From contig NZ_CP119107.1 in the NCBI RefSeq assembly GCF_029094525.1, positions 2,852,001 to 2,916,000 on the forward strand: a stretch of 64,000 nucleotides of DNA, given 5' to 3'. The notes under the pieces were generated by a model. That model saw only the letters and a list, made by a program, of their open reading frames with translations. It did not search any database and was not told the origin of the DNA. Within the stretch, counting starts at the first letter, position 1, and each line of letters starts with the position of its first letter. The translations under genes and the position numbers were made by a program. Of this stretch, positions 55,401-63,566 are shown in pieces. Origin of the DNA: Pullulanibacillus sp. KACC 23026 (lineage in GTDB: Bacteria > Bacillota > Bacilli > Bacillales > Sporolactobacillaceae).

Positions 55401-56903
55401 GCCAAATTGCTGGGCCATGTGGATCGCCTGTTCATTATGGACTTTAATGGCTTCCGTAAAGCTATTTAACTTTCCCAAATTTTGCGAGCTGTTTCTCGTT
55501 TCCTGCTCTATTTTATTGTCTAAAACGTGAATCTCTTGATCGAATGAGTCTTTTAAATAATAATACTTTTCAATGTCTTCTTTTAAGGCAGCTTCGATCT
55601 CCTTCCAATGTTCTTTCAATTGGTGTTCAATCTGCTCACGCTCTTCCTTCTCCTCTTGCCCATGCTGTGAGTTTTCCAGCTCCCGAATCTGTTCTTCTAT
55701 AGGATGTAATTGACGAGTCACTTCCTCATAATCCAGCCGCGCTATATCTATTTCGAGGTGATTCCTCTGATTTTTCAATTGAGCCAAGGCCTCTGTCGCA
55801 TCACTCCACTGTTTTTGCAACTCAGCCAGTTTTTCCGACTTTCCAAGCTGTTCACGGTATTCGGAGGCGTACTCCAAATTTTGCTCCTGCCATTGATAAT
55901 CTCTTCTTATCTGTTCGGTCTGTTTCTTTTCTTCATTCCATTTTTCCTGATCGAGGAGATAGGTCTGATGCAGGCTCCTCATTCCGGTATAGAGATAATT
56001 GGCATACTCATGATGCTCGGTTAACGCTTTCTCGATCTCTTTCCCTTGATCTAACACCGCTTGAACAGGCAGCAAATGTTCGTTTAGAAGCCGATAGGTC
56101 GCTTCTCGTTTCAGCAGTTTAGGCAGCTTTTGAGCAATAATAGCATTGTCTTTGAAAATTTTGACAAGATTCTCTTCTTGTTCATCTTGAAGATACTGGC
56201 TGATTTCGGGAATGATGAGGTGATGAAACAATCCAAAATTGTCTAATCCCTTTTTAAAATAGTGTTCAATCCCGCCTTCATCCCGGTTGATGTCTTTCAT
56301 CTGCCGCCACTCATTGTACTCAATCCCATAAGAAGCCAGAAATTGACGGTAGGCCGTTAATTTAGATTTCGTATAAATATGAAAATCAGACTTATGGTTT
56401 TTCAGCCACGTTTCCCAGTCCTCATAATCAATGGCTTGCCGCGCCTCTTCATTGTAAAAAGGTAATGCTGACAGCGGCCACTCGGTTGGCTTCCTGTAAT
56501 TGCTGGTGTAGAGGAAATACTGAGGTTCTGTCTCCGATTCCTCTTCCTCTTGGCCATATTTCTTTTGCGCCGTCACACAGATCCCCGTCGTTAACCATTC
56601 GCAAGGATCGGTGTCTAACCGCCACTCCAAGGCAACATGAAAGGTGTAGGGAATAAATTGTTGTTTATCATTATAAAAGAGGGCATCAATATGGTTTTCA
56701 CCGTTCTTCCCCCAGGTTGTCAGCGGCATGACTAATTGAAAAAGCATCTGCAGCAGCATGCCTTTTCCCCCGCCGTTGACTAATGTCAGTAAGGTATGCT
56801 GAGGCTCTGCTTCATTGGTAAAATCGAAGGTCAGATTGTCATACCTTTTTTTCATCTTGTCATAACGAAGACCGCTGATTCTTACTTTTTCGATTCTAGG
56901 CAT
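52437..56903 (-). CDS. jetC: Wadjet SMC-like ATPase JetC
   Basis: Large SMC/MukB-like subunit of the Wadjet system, which extrudes loops on small circular DNA so that JetD can cut it. The 1488-residue protein has the N-terminal ATPase part with a P-loop TLVNGGGKGMLLQML (about 40-54), two long coiled coils around a hinge, and the C-terminal part with the signature EAKGSGGQLLAAR (about 1375) and Walker B LITDNPFGQA (about 1405). The P-loop has Gly where Ser or Thr follows the lysine in most SMCs. It starts eight bases inside the end of jetB, with AGGAGAG as ribosome site. It is the last gene of the operon. Confidence 0.9.
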   Translation of the reverse strand: MPRIEKVRISGLRYDKMKKRYDNLTFDFTNEAEPQHTLLTLVNGGGKGMLLQMLFQLVMPLTTWGKNGENHIDALFYNDKQQFIPYTFHVALEWRLDTDPCEWLTTGICVTAQKKYGQEEEESETEPQYFLYTSNYRKPTEWPLSALPFYNEEARQAIDYEDWETWLKNHKSDFHIYTKSKLTAYRQFLASYGIEYNEWRQMKDINRDEGGIEHYFKKGLDNFGLFHHLIIPEISQYLQDEQEENLVKIFKDNAIIAQKLPKLLKREATYRLLNEHLLPVQAVLDQGKEIEKALTEHHEYANYLYTGMRSLHQTYLLDQEKWNEEKKQTEQIRRDYQWQEQNLEYASEYREQLGKSEKLAELQKQWSDATEALAQLKNQRNHLEIDIARLDYEEVTRQLHPIEEQIRELENSQHGQEEKEEREQIEHQLKEHWKEIEAALKEDIEKYYYLKDSFDQEIHVLDNKIEQETRNSSQNLGKLNSFTEAIKVHNEQAIHMAQQFGPEINRNPEAVYNRTLRAKKKREEEETALTNERKALEAKKEDLGKRLGGIDQAIKQKVKELEGCQKRIAEQVESEEAFHKKWGHYFQLDQAYQPYKDHDWEAADQALTTEMAALDRALDNLKKDYWNHQLDTALVNDDYWIPNNDVRKLVEQLKESGVQAYYGTELIQQLSMDEQAEMKVHFPLLPYGVVILEQDLKQCQNQSIKELFLHAPVPLFIRERMTQTITYPFEMIQEIGFEMAFNEEKWTEWKATLSRQTEVYQTGIDQVQERIRQTNHLSQIMKELRSTSLEQLQTEEGGLQLEQTQLLQDQKTLSEEWATTLHRLEELEKALKEIRSDLDQLKQDGFTLKDWDTKHAVYLETQTKKEKAQEQQAQIEDKLRELKAAVQSKRKEWENWNNLYLKWEAQQIVDVNQLKDILNTIQFPVTEHHDPSGKPTFNPSLFQAVKPKMDRWHKLQDKINSLDADLAVLKTKYDTQLKVREEKLNALQQLDVNGSERELPNLPMAILKDQLQDTQSKSQKLSTQIIELDKTQSIIQGELNQILKRLGNLETTSLKMWQRAAEPWESLNLEEKRDEIAEKLTKLTEDIRTQEGFIQEAEQRQRELESQIQLLQSHISHLYELGETPEPLRQKLKSNARQVISEWVAKNKQVKEEKQGFERTFKERLKDLRNIIQSDQLDGPLRTQLNQLIPQLESDSILSSLSIVESVLSHIQMEQQQIKQDKQTAEQAQEVWVDRAVYRLVTILEMLKQMVNRMKVKNKEGHYFPLVEISRLNELVSKEEESYRRLLSEHFVQTIEKLIHDGTLIENLSDAEIKKYMSDSQLVLVGLRNQYPTLSIYKPQTTNAFLYEKPRRHHYTTWETLNKGSKIEAKGSGGQLLAARTMIMMMIMTFKRKQQDTNWSVLITDNPFGQAVSAHILDPIFSIAEILRFQWIVLAPPELIKLDVSRRFPVYWKLELQPNRQGEVVTEILQHGGRTFEEDYDLFSLDEL

Positions 56904-57651
56904 GGGCGTCTCTCCTACTGGCTAAAATCAATTCTCTCATTTCTTCATAACGCGCTTGTTGATGATAGCCATTTTCTAACCGCTCATAAAGTTCTTTCTT
57001 AGGAATGGCCCGTTTCTCGTCCTCCACAATGAAGACAAGGCCTTCATCTCTCAGTAATCTCATAGCGATATGAATGACGCCAATATGGGATTTCCTCGTT
57101 CCAATAATTCGGTCATCCTGATCGTCTTGATCGGAATGCACCGCCATCGACTCCCATAATTCGGCCATTTCTTTCACGGCAAGCCCATAAGACTCACTAA
57201 ATTTCCCCTCTGTTTCCTGATCTTCTTTTTTCCATTGGGAAAGGAGCTGTGACACATTCTTCTCTAATAAGAAATAGGACACGCCAGCATGTTCCCAGCG
57301 GACCGTCGCGCTTGAGGGAAGATCAATTTCTGCCAAGAACACAAATATGATCTGGTTGATTAAATAAAAGTATTTTTTGTTTTCGATGTCACCATACCTC
57401 TTTTTCATTTGAGAAAAGGAGGTAGCAAAAAGCGAGCCTTCTGGCCTGGCCACTAGATGAATGCGTTCAGCCGTTTGCAAAATTCGCGTTCCTGATTCAT
57501 CGGCTAAGATTTTCAACGCTTCTCTAACGCCGTCCCCATCCTCTTCAAAATAAGGACTGATAACGGGATCGTGTATGGACAACGTTTTTTGATTTAAGAG
57601 TTGGAAAAATATCCGAGAGGCATCTTGTAATTGTTGTGAAGAGATACTCAT
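56896..57651 (-). CDS. jetB: Wadjet MukE-like protein JetB (DUF6063-like)
   Basis: A 251-residue winged-helix protein, the counterpart of MukE, which with the kleisin JetA bridges the JetC heads. Its order of helices and the segment GVIHIAMRLLRDEGLVFIVE (about 190-215) suit a winged helix close to the C-terminus. I match it to the DUF6063 group seen in Wadjet type II operons, mainly from context. The ATG at 57651 lies 16 bases after the jetA stop with GGAAGTGGACGG upstream, and its end overlaps the jetC start. Confidence 0.82.
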   Translation of the reverse strand: MSISSQQLQDASRIFFQLLNQKTLSIHDPVISPYFEEDGDGVREALKILADESGTRILQTAERIHLVARPEGSLFATSFSQMKKRYGDIENKKYFYLINQIIFVFLAEIDLPSSATVRWEHAGVSYFLLEKNVSQLLSQWKKEDQETEGKFSESYGLAVKEMAELWESMAVHSDQDDQDDRIIGTRKSHIGVIHIAMRLLRDEGLVFIVEDEKRAIPKKELYERLENGYHQQARYEEMRELILASRRDAHA

Positions 57652-57667
57652 CCGTCCACTTCCTTTC

Positions 57668-59161
57668 CTAAAATGGTTGCTCTAATCTTAGAATGAATGG
57701 TGAAATACTGATGCCTGTCCATTCGATCATGGGCTCGTTCGGATCAATGGCGGACACAATTTGTTTCCCATCAAGCCGCGAGAAGCGCTCTTGACGTTCA
57801 TGCAATTTTTGAATGAGAAGCAGGCGTTCGTCTGTCTGTTCCTTTTCCAAATCCGCGATTGAAATCATTAGAGGTTCACTATGAAACAGCAGCCATAAGT
57901 CTATCGCTTCTTTTTGTTCCAGCCATTTCTTTTGAAGCGTTTCAGATAGATCCCTTAATTTGGATAGATGAACCTCTCCTTTTTCAAGCAGTTCAACAAA
58001 AAGCGGTTCCCACAGCAACACAATTTTCTCCCAATCCACTTCTCGTTTTCGATACGTGATCGGGTCTTCTTCAGGGGTGTCGTTCTCTGGCTTTTCTTCT
58101 CTAGTCATCTCAGTTTCTTGTTCCATCCAGCTCCAGTCAAGCGGATAAATAAAGTCAGGTCTTGGGGAAAAGAGAGGCTCTAGGATCATCGTCATATTGT
58201 CCGGCTGAGGTAATCCTTCTGCTGCGATCCAATCTTGGAAATAACTTTTTTGAAAGGAAATATGATTCTGCTTCCAGAACAGATTCGGAAATTCATAGCG
58301 CAAATCAATTTCGAGACGAATATTATTAATGACTTGCCCCGCGAGCTGGTCATGCAGTTTCCGTGTTTGTTCAAGTTTTTCCGAGACTTCATATTGTTCT
58401 TGCGAGTTTTGAAGACGGTTAATCAGAGATCTCATTTGAAAAAACCGTTGTTTTTCTTCTTGAAATTGCTGTTTCACTTCTTGTTCACGCTGGGCGTGCA
58501 GTTCCACCCCTTGCTGAAAAATGACTTTTGGATCGCGCTTCATTCTGTCTTGATAATCGATTTCTCTTGCAATCATTCGTTTTACACGAGCCATTAAATC
58601 ATCAAGGCCAGACAAGGCTTGATTAAAATGGCCATTTTTTAATAAATGCTCGATATATAACTGATCGATCGTAATTTCAAGTTCCTGGAGGATTTCACGA
58701 CTCATAAAAATAAGTTCTTTTGCTTCATCCGAGCATTGATAGACCGTTTTTCCGCCTCTTTCCCACTGCGAAGCTCCTCGATCTTCAACGAAATAACGAA
58801 ACCGCTGCTCTTTTATCTGATCCTCTTTTTCATCAAACCATTTCGCCGTAAAAGGCTGCTGAAGCTCAGATTGACCACTCCAAAGCAAACCATTTACAAA
58901 TCGTTCTATAACGTCATCATTAATATCCAGTTTATTCTCGATTGGGAGATCGTCTAGACACGATTTCGCAATATCAATGAGATCCATCTTTTTTCGGTTA
59001 TGGTTATTTTCAATTTCCCGGTAAAACATCTCAAGCAAAACACTTAATCCAAGCATGTGAGCGTAATCTTTAAGACTCGACAGTTGCATTCCCGTTGCCA
59101 GATTCCAAATCGGATTCAAGCGTTTAATGCGCTCGCCAAAGCCTTGCCAGCGTGCCTTCAT
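57668..59161 (-). CDS. jetA: Wadjet kleisin-like protein JetA (DUF5716-like)
   Basis: A 497-residue kleisin/MukF-like subunit that closes the Wadjet SMC ring. It starts MKARWQGFGERIKRLNPIWN, typical of the DUF5716 type. It has a coiled-coil central stretch (about 190-300: HAQREQEVKQQFQEEKQRFF, SQEQYEVSEKLEQTRKLHDQ) and a C-terminal winged-helix-like end. The ATG at 59161 overlaps the jetD stop as ATGA, and AAGGAG sits in the end of jetD; this fixes the start, although the frame is open for 26 codons further up. The coupling suggests fixed stoichiometry with JetD. Confidence 0.85.
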   Translation of the reverse strand: MKARWQGFGERIKRLNPIWNLATGMQLSSLKDYAHMLGLSVLLEMFYREIENNHNRKKMDLIDIAKSCLDDLPIENKLDINDDVIERFVNGLLWSGQSELQQPFTAKWFDEKEDQIKEQRFRYFVEDRGASQWERGGKTVYQCSDEAKELIFMSREILQELEITIDQLYIEHLLKNGHFNQALSGLDDLMARVKRMIAREIDYQDRMKRDPKVIFQQGVELHAQREQEVKQQFQEEKQRFFQMRSLINRLQNSQEQYEVSEKLEQTRKLHDQLAGQVINNIRLEIDLRYEFPNLFWKQNHISFQKSYFQDWIAAEGLPQPDNMTMILEPLFSPRPDFIYPLDWSWMEQETEMTREEKPENDTPEEDPITYRKREVDWEKIVLLWEPLFVELLEKGEVHLSKLRDLSETLQKKWLEQKEAIDLWLLFHSEPLMISIADLEKEQTDERLLLIQKLHERQERFSRLDGKQIVSAIDPNEPMIEWTGISISPFILRLEQPF

Positions 59162-60255
59162 AGTGTAGCTCCTTTGGTTGCTGAATGAATGGTGTCCAGT
59201 GACAAGGTTTCTTGCGGGATCCGTTCTTTCTTCTTCCATAGCTCCTCAGTCAGTTTGGCCAACTGACCATAGCCTTGAGCTGCCCATTCCGTTGTCACCT
59301 GCTTCAAATACGTTCGATTTTCATTTTGCTCTTTATCTACTTTATTTGTCATTCCCTTGTCAGCCATCGCCTGATAAATGGGACCCGCCAGCTGAATCTT
59401 GTAATCTGGATAAGCCTGACATAATCGGACATAAATCCCCCAGCCCTCGGGGTCCATATCCCCTGCATAATGGATGACGACATGCGCATCCACATTTGTG
59501 ATTTTTTCTAAAAAGCTTAGGCTGCTTTCGATCTTTTTGCCCTCGCCGTAGATGAGTAACTCTGGTTGAATCCCCACAATGGCTTGATGTTGATCCATTA
59601 ACCGCCTGCATGTATGATAGAAGGATAGATTTTCCACGATTAAGATCGTTTTAGCCTCTTTAATGGTGGTCGTCGGGGATGGCCAAAAGACAAACGGTTC
59701 CCCGTAAACATTAGCCTTTAAATCTTTCAGTGTGAGCTGAAGCCTCTGTAACAAGAAACGGCCCTCTTTTGTGAAAAACTTTTCATCCTTAAATAATTGG
59801 AAAGCCCGCTCTTCCCTCGTGACCCAATTAAACATGTCCTTATTTTTCAGAAAAGAATAGATGGCTTCAATATGTTCCCATTCTTCCACCGTTTGCCACT
59901 CTGGATTCTGTCTGTATCGGCTGAGATCTAATAAATCAGATAACGCCAGCACCTTCGTTTCATTCCACAGATTATCAAACACTTTTGGCTGCAGCCACCA
60001 TTGACTCGGCAAAGGAGGAAATCTCCCGTTTAACCCGCTTTTCTTGATTGGTAACAGATGTCCCTCTTTCTCCAACTCCGACATCACTTGGACAAATAAC
60101 CGATACCCATCCGCCTCTTGATAACTCACTAGGCCAGAAAATTTTTTGGTAATTAAATAGTCTTCAAGCTCTTTATATGACAGTTTCTTTCTTCTTCCCA
60201 CCAAACGCCTATCGTCCAAATAAGCCAAAAGCCATTGTTTCATTCTATCTATCAC
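59158..60255 (-). CDS. jetD: Wadjet Toprim nuclease JetD
   Basis: The DNA-cutting subunit of Wadjet, related to Spo11/topoisomerase VI subunit A. The Toprim residues are visible: glutamate in TILIVENLSFY (about 207) and the DxD in IHYAGDMDPEGWG (about 262-274). The N-terminal half is a winged-helix region (KLSYKELEDYLITKKFSGLV). About 365 residues. The likely start is GTG at 60255, eight bases after AAGGGTGG; an ATG at 60279 has no ribosome site. It is the first gene of the operon, giving the order jetD-jetA-jetB-jetC. Confidence 0.88.
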   Translation of the reverse strand: MIDRMKQWLLAYLDDRRLVGRRKKLSYKELEDYLITKKFSGLVSYQEADGYRLFVQVMSELEKEGHLLPIKKSGLNGRFPPLPSQWWLQPKVFDNLWNETKVLALSDLLDLSRYRQNPEWQTVEEWEHIEAIYSFLKNKDMFNWVTREERAFQLFKDEKFFTKEGRFLLQRLQLTLKDLKANVYGEPFVFWPSPTTTIKEAKTILIVENLSFYHTCRRLMDQHQAIVGIQPELLIYGEGKKIESSLSFLEKITNVDAHVVIHYAGDMDPEGWGIYVRLCQAYPDYKIQLAGPIYQAMADKGMTNKVDKEQNENRTYLKQVTTEWAAQGYGQLAKLTEELWKKKERIPQETLSLDTIHSATKGATL

Positions 60256-60329
60256 AGGCGTTTCCACCCTTCGACACATTTTTTAACGATATAGTTCTAT
60301 TCTACTAAAAATTGTTTAAGTGTTTAAGG

Positions 60330-60555
60330 GGGGCAGTTCCTTTTTTTGGGGGACTGTCCCTCTTTTTTTGGGGGACTGTCCCTCTTTTTTTGGGGGACTG
60401 TCCCTCTTTTCATCATAATGAACAACAGAAAAGCCAGAAAACCTTGATTTAAAAGGTTTTCTGGCTTTTCCGCTCCGTCCCCACCCACTTTAAAGTAATA
60501 AAGCAAAATCAAGGTTTTTAGAGGTTTCTAAGTTTTGTGGGGGACTGACCCCTAA
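60330..60555. repeat. GGGGACTGTCCCC-type intergenic repeat, copy 2, with triplicated head
   Basis: Three tandem units of TTTGGGGGACTGTCCCTC, each about 24 bases apart (60350-60405), are followed by the hairpin AAAAGCCAGAAAACCTT / AAGGTTTTCTGGCTTTT, CCGTCCCCACCCACTTTAAA and a closing GGGGGACTGACCCC. A small open frame across the repeats is an artefact of them. It lies between the jet operon promoter region and the AEC gene. Confidence 0.85.
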
Positions 60556-60636
60556 CTATTCATTCAGTCCTTTTTCCTTTATCATAGAAAAGTACCTTAT
60601 TAATTTATTTTCTATTATAAAAGGAGTATTTTTGCG

Positions 60637-61572
60637 ATGATCGAAGCTATTTTGTCAACACTTTGGCAAGTCATTGTACCGCTCTTCATTCCTGTAGTAA
60701 TGGGAGCTATTTTATTTCGATTTAAAAATCTTGATACGAAGCCATTTATCACGGTAACCTTATACTTTTTTACACCAGCTCTTATTTTCGATACGTTAAC
60801 AAAGGCTCAAATTTCACACGGTGACGTTTTTAAGACCTTTGCTTTTTCTGTATTGAACCTGATTCTTTTATGGGCTGTGGCCAACGCCTTCGGAAAGCTT
60901 TTTAAATTACCGTCGGATGAGACCGCAGGATTAACCTTAGTTTCCACTTTCACCAACAGTGTTAATTACGGATTGCCACTTGTTTTATTGGCTTTTGGAA
61001 AAGCAGGATTAGATAAGGCTTCCGTCTATGTCATCATGCAAATGATTATTGTCAACACCATTGGCATTTATTTTGCTGCCCGATCGCAATTTTCGGTAAA
61101 AAATGCCCTAAAATCGATTTTCACTCTTCCAGCCATCTATGCCTCCATTGCAGCCATTCTATTCCGAATGTTTGATTTACATATGCCAGGAGGGATAGCA
61201 AAAGGCATTACTATGGTTTCCAATGCCTATTCCCCAATCGTATTGACCATATTAGGTGCTCAGATGGCAAGTGTCGTCATGGCAAAAGAGGAACATAAAG
61301 CACAACTTTCATTATGGGTCGGATTCTTGACTCGGCTCGTTTTAAGTCCTTTTATTGCCCTTCTATGCTTCTACTTGCTGCACATTCACGGTATTCTAGA
61401 ATCCGTCCTACTCGTTCTCGCTTGTATGCCTGTTGCGGTCAATGCCGTCATATTAGCACAAAAATTTAACGCTTCACCCAAATTAGTTTCAAAATGTATT
61501 TTATACACAACGCTGCTGTCGTTTCTTTTCTTACCTGTTCTCATCGTCTTGATAAAAAAATGGGTCATTTGA
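60637..61572 (+). CDS. AEC-family transporter (auxin efflux carrier type)
   Basis: A membrane protein of 311 residues with about ten hydrophobic helices, of the auxin efflux carrier family, whose bacterial members move malate, malonate or similar organic acids. Family signs are the N-terminal VIVPLFIPVVMGAILFRF and FTNSVNYGLPLVLLAFGKAG (about 105-125), with the split helix at NSVNYGLP. AGGAG ten bases before the ATG at 60637. In Bacillus subtilis a close relative, YwkB, is next to a malic enzyme; here the malic enzyme end is 2.3 kb away, hinting at malate transport. Confidence 0.87.
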   Translation: MIEAILSTLWQVIVPLFIPVVMGAILFRFKNLDTKPFITVTLYFFTPALIFDTLTKAQISHGDVFKTFAFSVLNLILLWAVANAFGKLFKLPSDETAGLTLVSTFTNSVNYGLPLVLLAFGKAGLDKASVYVIMQMIIVNTIGIYFAARSQFSVKNALKSIFTLPAIYASIAAILFRMFDLHMPGGIAKGITMVSNAYSPIVLTILGAQMASVVMAKEEHKAQLSLWVGFLTRLVLSPFIALLCFYLLHIHGILESVLLVLACMPVAVNAVILAQKFNASPKLVSKCILYTTLLSFLFLPVLIVLIKKWVI

Positions 61573-61573
61573 T

Positions 61574-61778
61574 TGGGGGTCAGTCCCCCTTTTCATCACA
61601 TCGTCTTTTTTTGGGGGTCAGTCCCCCTTTTCATCACATTGAACAACAGAAAAGCCAGAAAACCTTGATGTTAAAGGTTTTCCGGCTTTTTAGGTCTGTC
61701 CCCACTTACTTTAAATCGATAAAGCGAAATCAAAGCTTACAAGCGTTTTAGCTTTTTGTGAGGGGACTGACCCCCATA
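61574..61778. repeat. GGGGTCAGTCCCC-type intergenic repeat, copy 3
   Basis: Starts GGGGGTCAGTCCCCCTTTTC (twice in tandem, 61574 and 61613) and ends GAGGGGACTGACCCCC, the inverted form of its beginning. The inside repeats the hairpin AAAAGCCAGAAAACCTT / AAAGGTTTTCCGGCTTTTT and CTGTCCCCACTTACTTTAAA of the other copies. The terminal inverted repeats give it a MITE-like layout. Confidence 0.85.
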
Positions 61779-61807
61779 CTTTAGCAAATACTGCACTATT
61801 AAACGTT

Positions 61808-62233
61808 CTAAAAAGCTGAACGGTAATTCCAAAACCATTCCTGATACAAATCGATCTCCTTAAGATTGGTGTCTCCTTTATCTACAAAAATGACAGCTAA
61901 AGGCACAAGGACATTTTTCCTTCCTTGCCTGCATTCAAGAAGAACTCCATCATAATCGTCCACTTGTACGACTGGATCTAAGCGAAGACAATTCACTTCA
62001 AATTCTGCGACTTCTAAATAGCCCGTCTCTTCTTTATATGTTGTTGAAAATGGGAACGCTAAGTGATTCTCTAGATAGCTATAGTAGCGCCTTAAACTCT
62101 CGTCATTTACATTAAGCAATTGGTATTTAGTGCTTTCTTTGTACTTGTTCCCTCTCTTAAGGTCATTGACCCCTAATAGTTGTGCCGCTTGATATTCCCA
62201 TTCCTCAACTTCTACTGCCATCTCCTCAATCAA
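61808..62233 (-). CDS. Hypothetical protein, 141 residues
   Basis: A soluble acidic protein with no family I recognise. Notable segments are AVEVEEWEYQAAQLLGVNDL, YLENHLAFPFSTTYKEETGY and LLECRQGRKNVLVPLAVIFV, and it ends LYQEWFWNYRSAF. The middle to end looks beta-rich. Its start is TTG at 62233 or ATG at 62221, neither with an ideal ribosome site. It begins four bases after the end of the DUF6398 pseudogene, so the two were one transcript. Confidence 0.6.
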   Translation of the reverse strand: MIEEMAVEVEEWEYQAAQLLGVNDLKRGNKYKESTKYQLLNVNDESLRRYYSYLENHLAFPFSTTYKEETGYLEVAEFEVNCLRLDPVVQVDDYDGVLLECRQGRKNVLVPLAVIFVDKGDTNLKEIDLYQEWFWNYRSAF

Positions 62234-62236
62234 TTC

Positions 62237-62659
62237 CTATGGAACAATAAATCCATCTATTATTGAATGATTATTAAAAGGGTTATCTTGAGCAACTGAC
62301 GGTATGGAGAAATCCTGATCAAAATAGGTCAACTTAAACATATCTTGAATCTTCTTTGACTTCTGTGATGTCGTACTCTGTTTTGTTCCAAAATATTCAT
62401 TAATGCCTTATACAGAGACATAGGGTTGACTCGCTTTATCAAATAAAAAATTGATCGTTCCGAGTGCATGAATAACCGCCGCTGCCCAGATCTTAATGCG
62501 GCCTGAAACAAACGGAACCTCTCTTTTTCTAGCTAGTTTATTTATTAATTTTTCAATAACCTCATCGTAATCTTCATTTAAAAATTCACCACTAAACGCT
62601 AAGGTTAATTTCTTCAATTCCTCTTTCTTTTCCGCAATTTTTTCTTTGGTTGCCGCCAC
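62237..62659 (-). pseudogene. DUF6398-like protein with an in-frame stop
   Basis: From a GTG at 62659 (GGGAGG upstream) the frame reads ELKKLTLAFSGEFLNEDYDE, KLINKLARKREVPFVSGRIK, IWAAAVIHALGTINFLFDKA, QPYVSV and a TAA at 62408-62410. The same frame then continues without a shift, GINEYFGTKQSTTSQKSKKI QDMFKL, to a TAG at 62237. The second part is the normal helix-turn-helix-like end of DUF6398 proteins, so one nonsense codon splits an otherwise clean gene. The decay is young, or the stop is a sequencing error or is read through. Confidence 0.75.
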
Positions 62660-62917
62660 TGGAGTACCCTCCCTATTTTCCTTTATAAAAAGTATTTACT
62701 ATAATAATAGGCTTTAATGAAACGTCCCAATCATAGGGAGAACAAGGCCAATGTGGGTGGGCATAATGACAAAGCCAAACCGCCATATTAGTGAAAAAAC
62801 GGTTCAGCTTGCCAGACCGTATAAACATACAATTCCTTCTTACCCAAACCATCTAGAGAAGAGAAAAAGCTATATTTTTACTTTAGTCAGATATGAAACA
62901 GAGGGGTCCTCCCTCTA
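62660..62917. other. Short gap, no feature
   Basis: No gene supported. A plus-strand open frame from 62751 lacks a ribosome site and overlaps the neighbouring minus-strand gene, so I treat it as chance. Confidence 0.4.
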
Positions 62918-63550
62918 TCAAACCTGCTCAAGAAGAGTTGGTATACCATCTTTTCTGTTCAGCCAAAAATAGGCAAGGAGTCTGTCTTTTGAATCATTAC
63001 CGCTATTTATTTTTTTCATTAACTTACGACTTTTTTTCAGTAAATAATCTTTATGATCCTTCTTAAACAAGAAAGCAAGACCAGATGTCATGTAAAATTC
63101 ACCTAAATCCATCAATCTGCAATACAAAAGTAAATTATTATTAGCATTTTGACTAAAACCAAAATCGATTAAATGGATGACCTTGTTAGTTAATAAATCA
63201 TTTAGAACCAACATGTTCTTTTCTTTATCCACATCAATGATGCTATAAAGAGAATGAACCGATTGCGTCATGGCATTTAATAGAACTTTTTCCTCTTCGC
63301 GAGTTTCGATGCCCTTATTAATATATTCATTTAAAGCACGCTCTCCGTCATTACGATTTTCATAGATAAGAAAATCATAAATAAAATCTTCCTCATTCGG
63401 ATATTTAACCACAATCTGATTATTTTTCAGTACTCCTATTTCATTACCCGCTTCCAAAAAATCATCATCATTAATACATTCATCCAATATTTTGGTATGC
63501 AATTCAACTTGCAAGTTCCTATAGTTTTTATATTGATCTAATAGACTCAT
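62918..63550 (-). CDS. Hypothetical protein, 210 residues
   Basis: A soluble, mostly helical protein that I do not recognise. Segments include LLDQYKNYRNLQVELHTKIL, FIYDFLIYENRNDGERALNE, LLNDLLTNKVIHLIDFGFSQ-like beta strands and a C-terminal FYMTSGLAFLFKKDHKDYLL. The pattern suggests an alpha/beta protein of about 25 kDa. GGAG seven bases upstream of the ATG at 63550 supports the start. It is flanked by intergenic repeats on one side and stands alone. No function can be offered. Confidence 0.65.
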   Translation of the reverse strand: MSLLDQYKNYRNLQVELHTKILDECINDDDFLEAGNEIGVLKNNQIVVKYPNEEDFIYDFLIYENRNDGERALNEYINKGIETREEEKVLLNAMTQSVHSLYSIIDVDKEKNMLVLNDLLTNKVIHLIDFGFSQNANNNLLLYCRLMDLGEFYMTSGLAFLFKKDHKDYLLKKSRKLMKKINSGNDSKDRLLAYFWLNRKDGIPTLLEQV

Positions 63551-63566
63551 CTCAATGCTCCTTTAA

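Noticed and set aside
52437-60255. Housekeeping MukBEF/MksBEF condensin
   Set aside because: A Toprim JetD gene is coupled to the operon and the kleisin and P-loop forms look like Wadjet, so the defence system is the better reading.
60350-60405. CRISPR-like or iteron-type origin
   Set aside because: Only three units without unique spacers, part of a dispersed intergenic repeat; no replication gene nearby.
60324-60512. Minus-strand open frame rich in Pro and Lys over the repeat array
   Set aside because: It is the translation of the tandem GGGGGACTGTCCC units, has no ribosome site and no family likeness.
62751-62972. Plus-strand open frame of 73 codons
   Set aside because: No ribosome site, runs antisense into the 210-residue gene, and has no recognisable motif.
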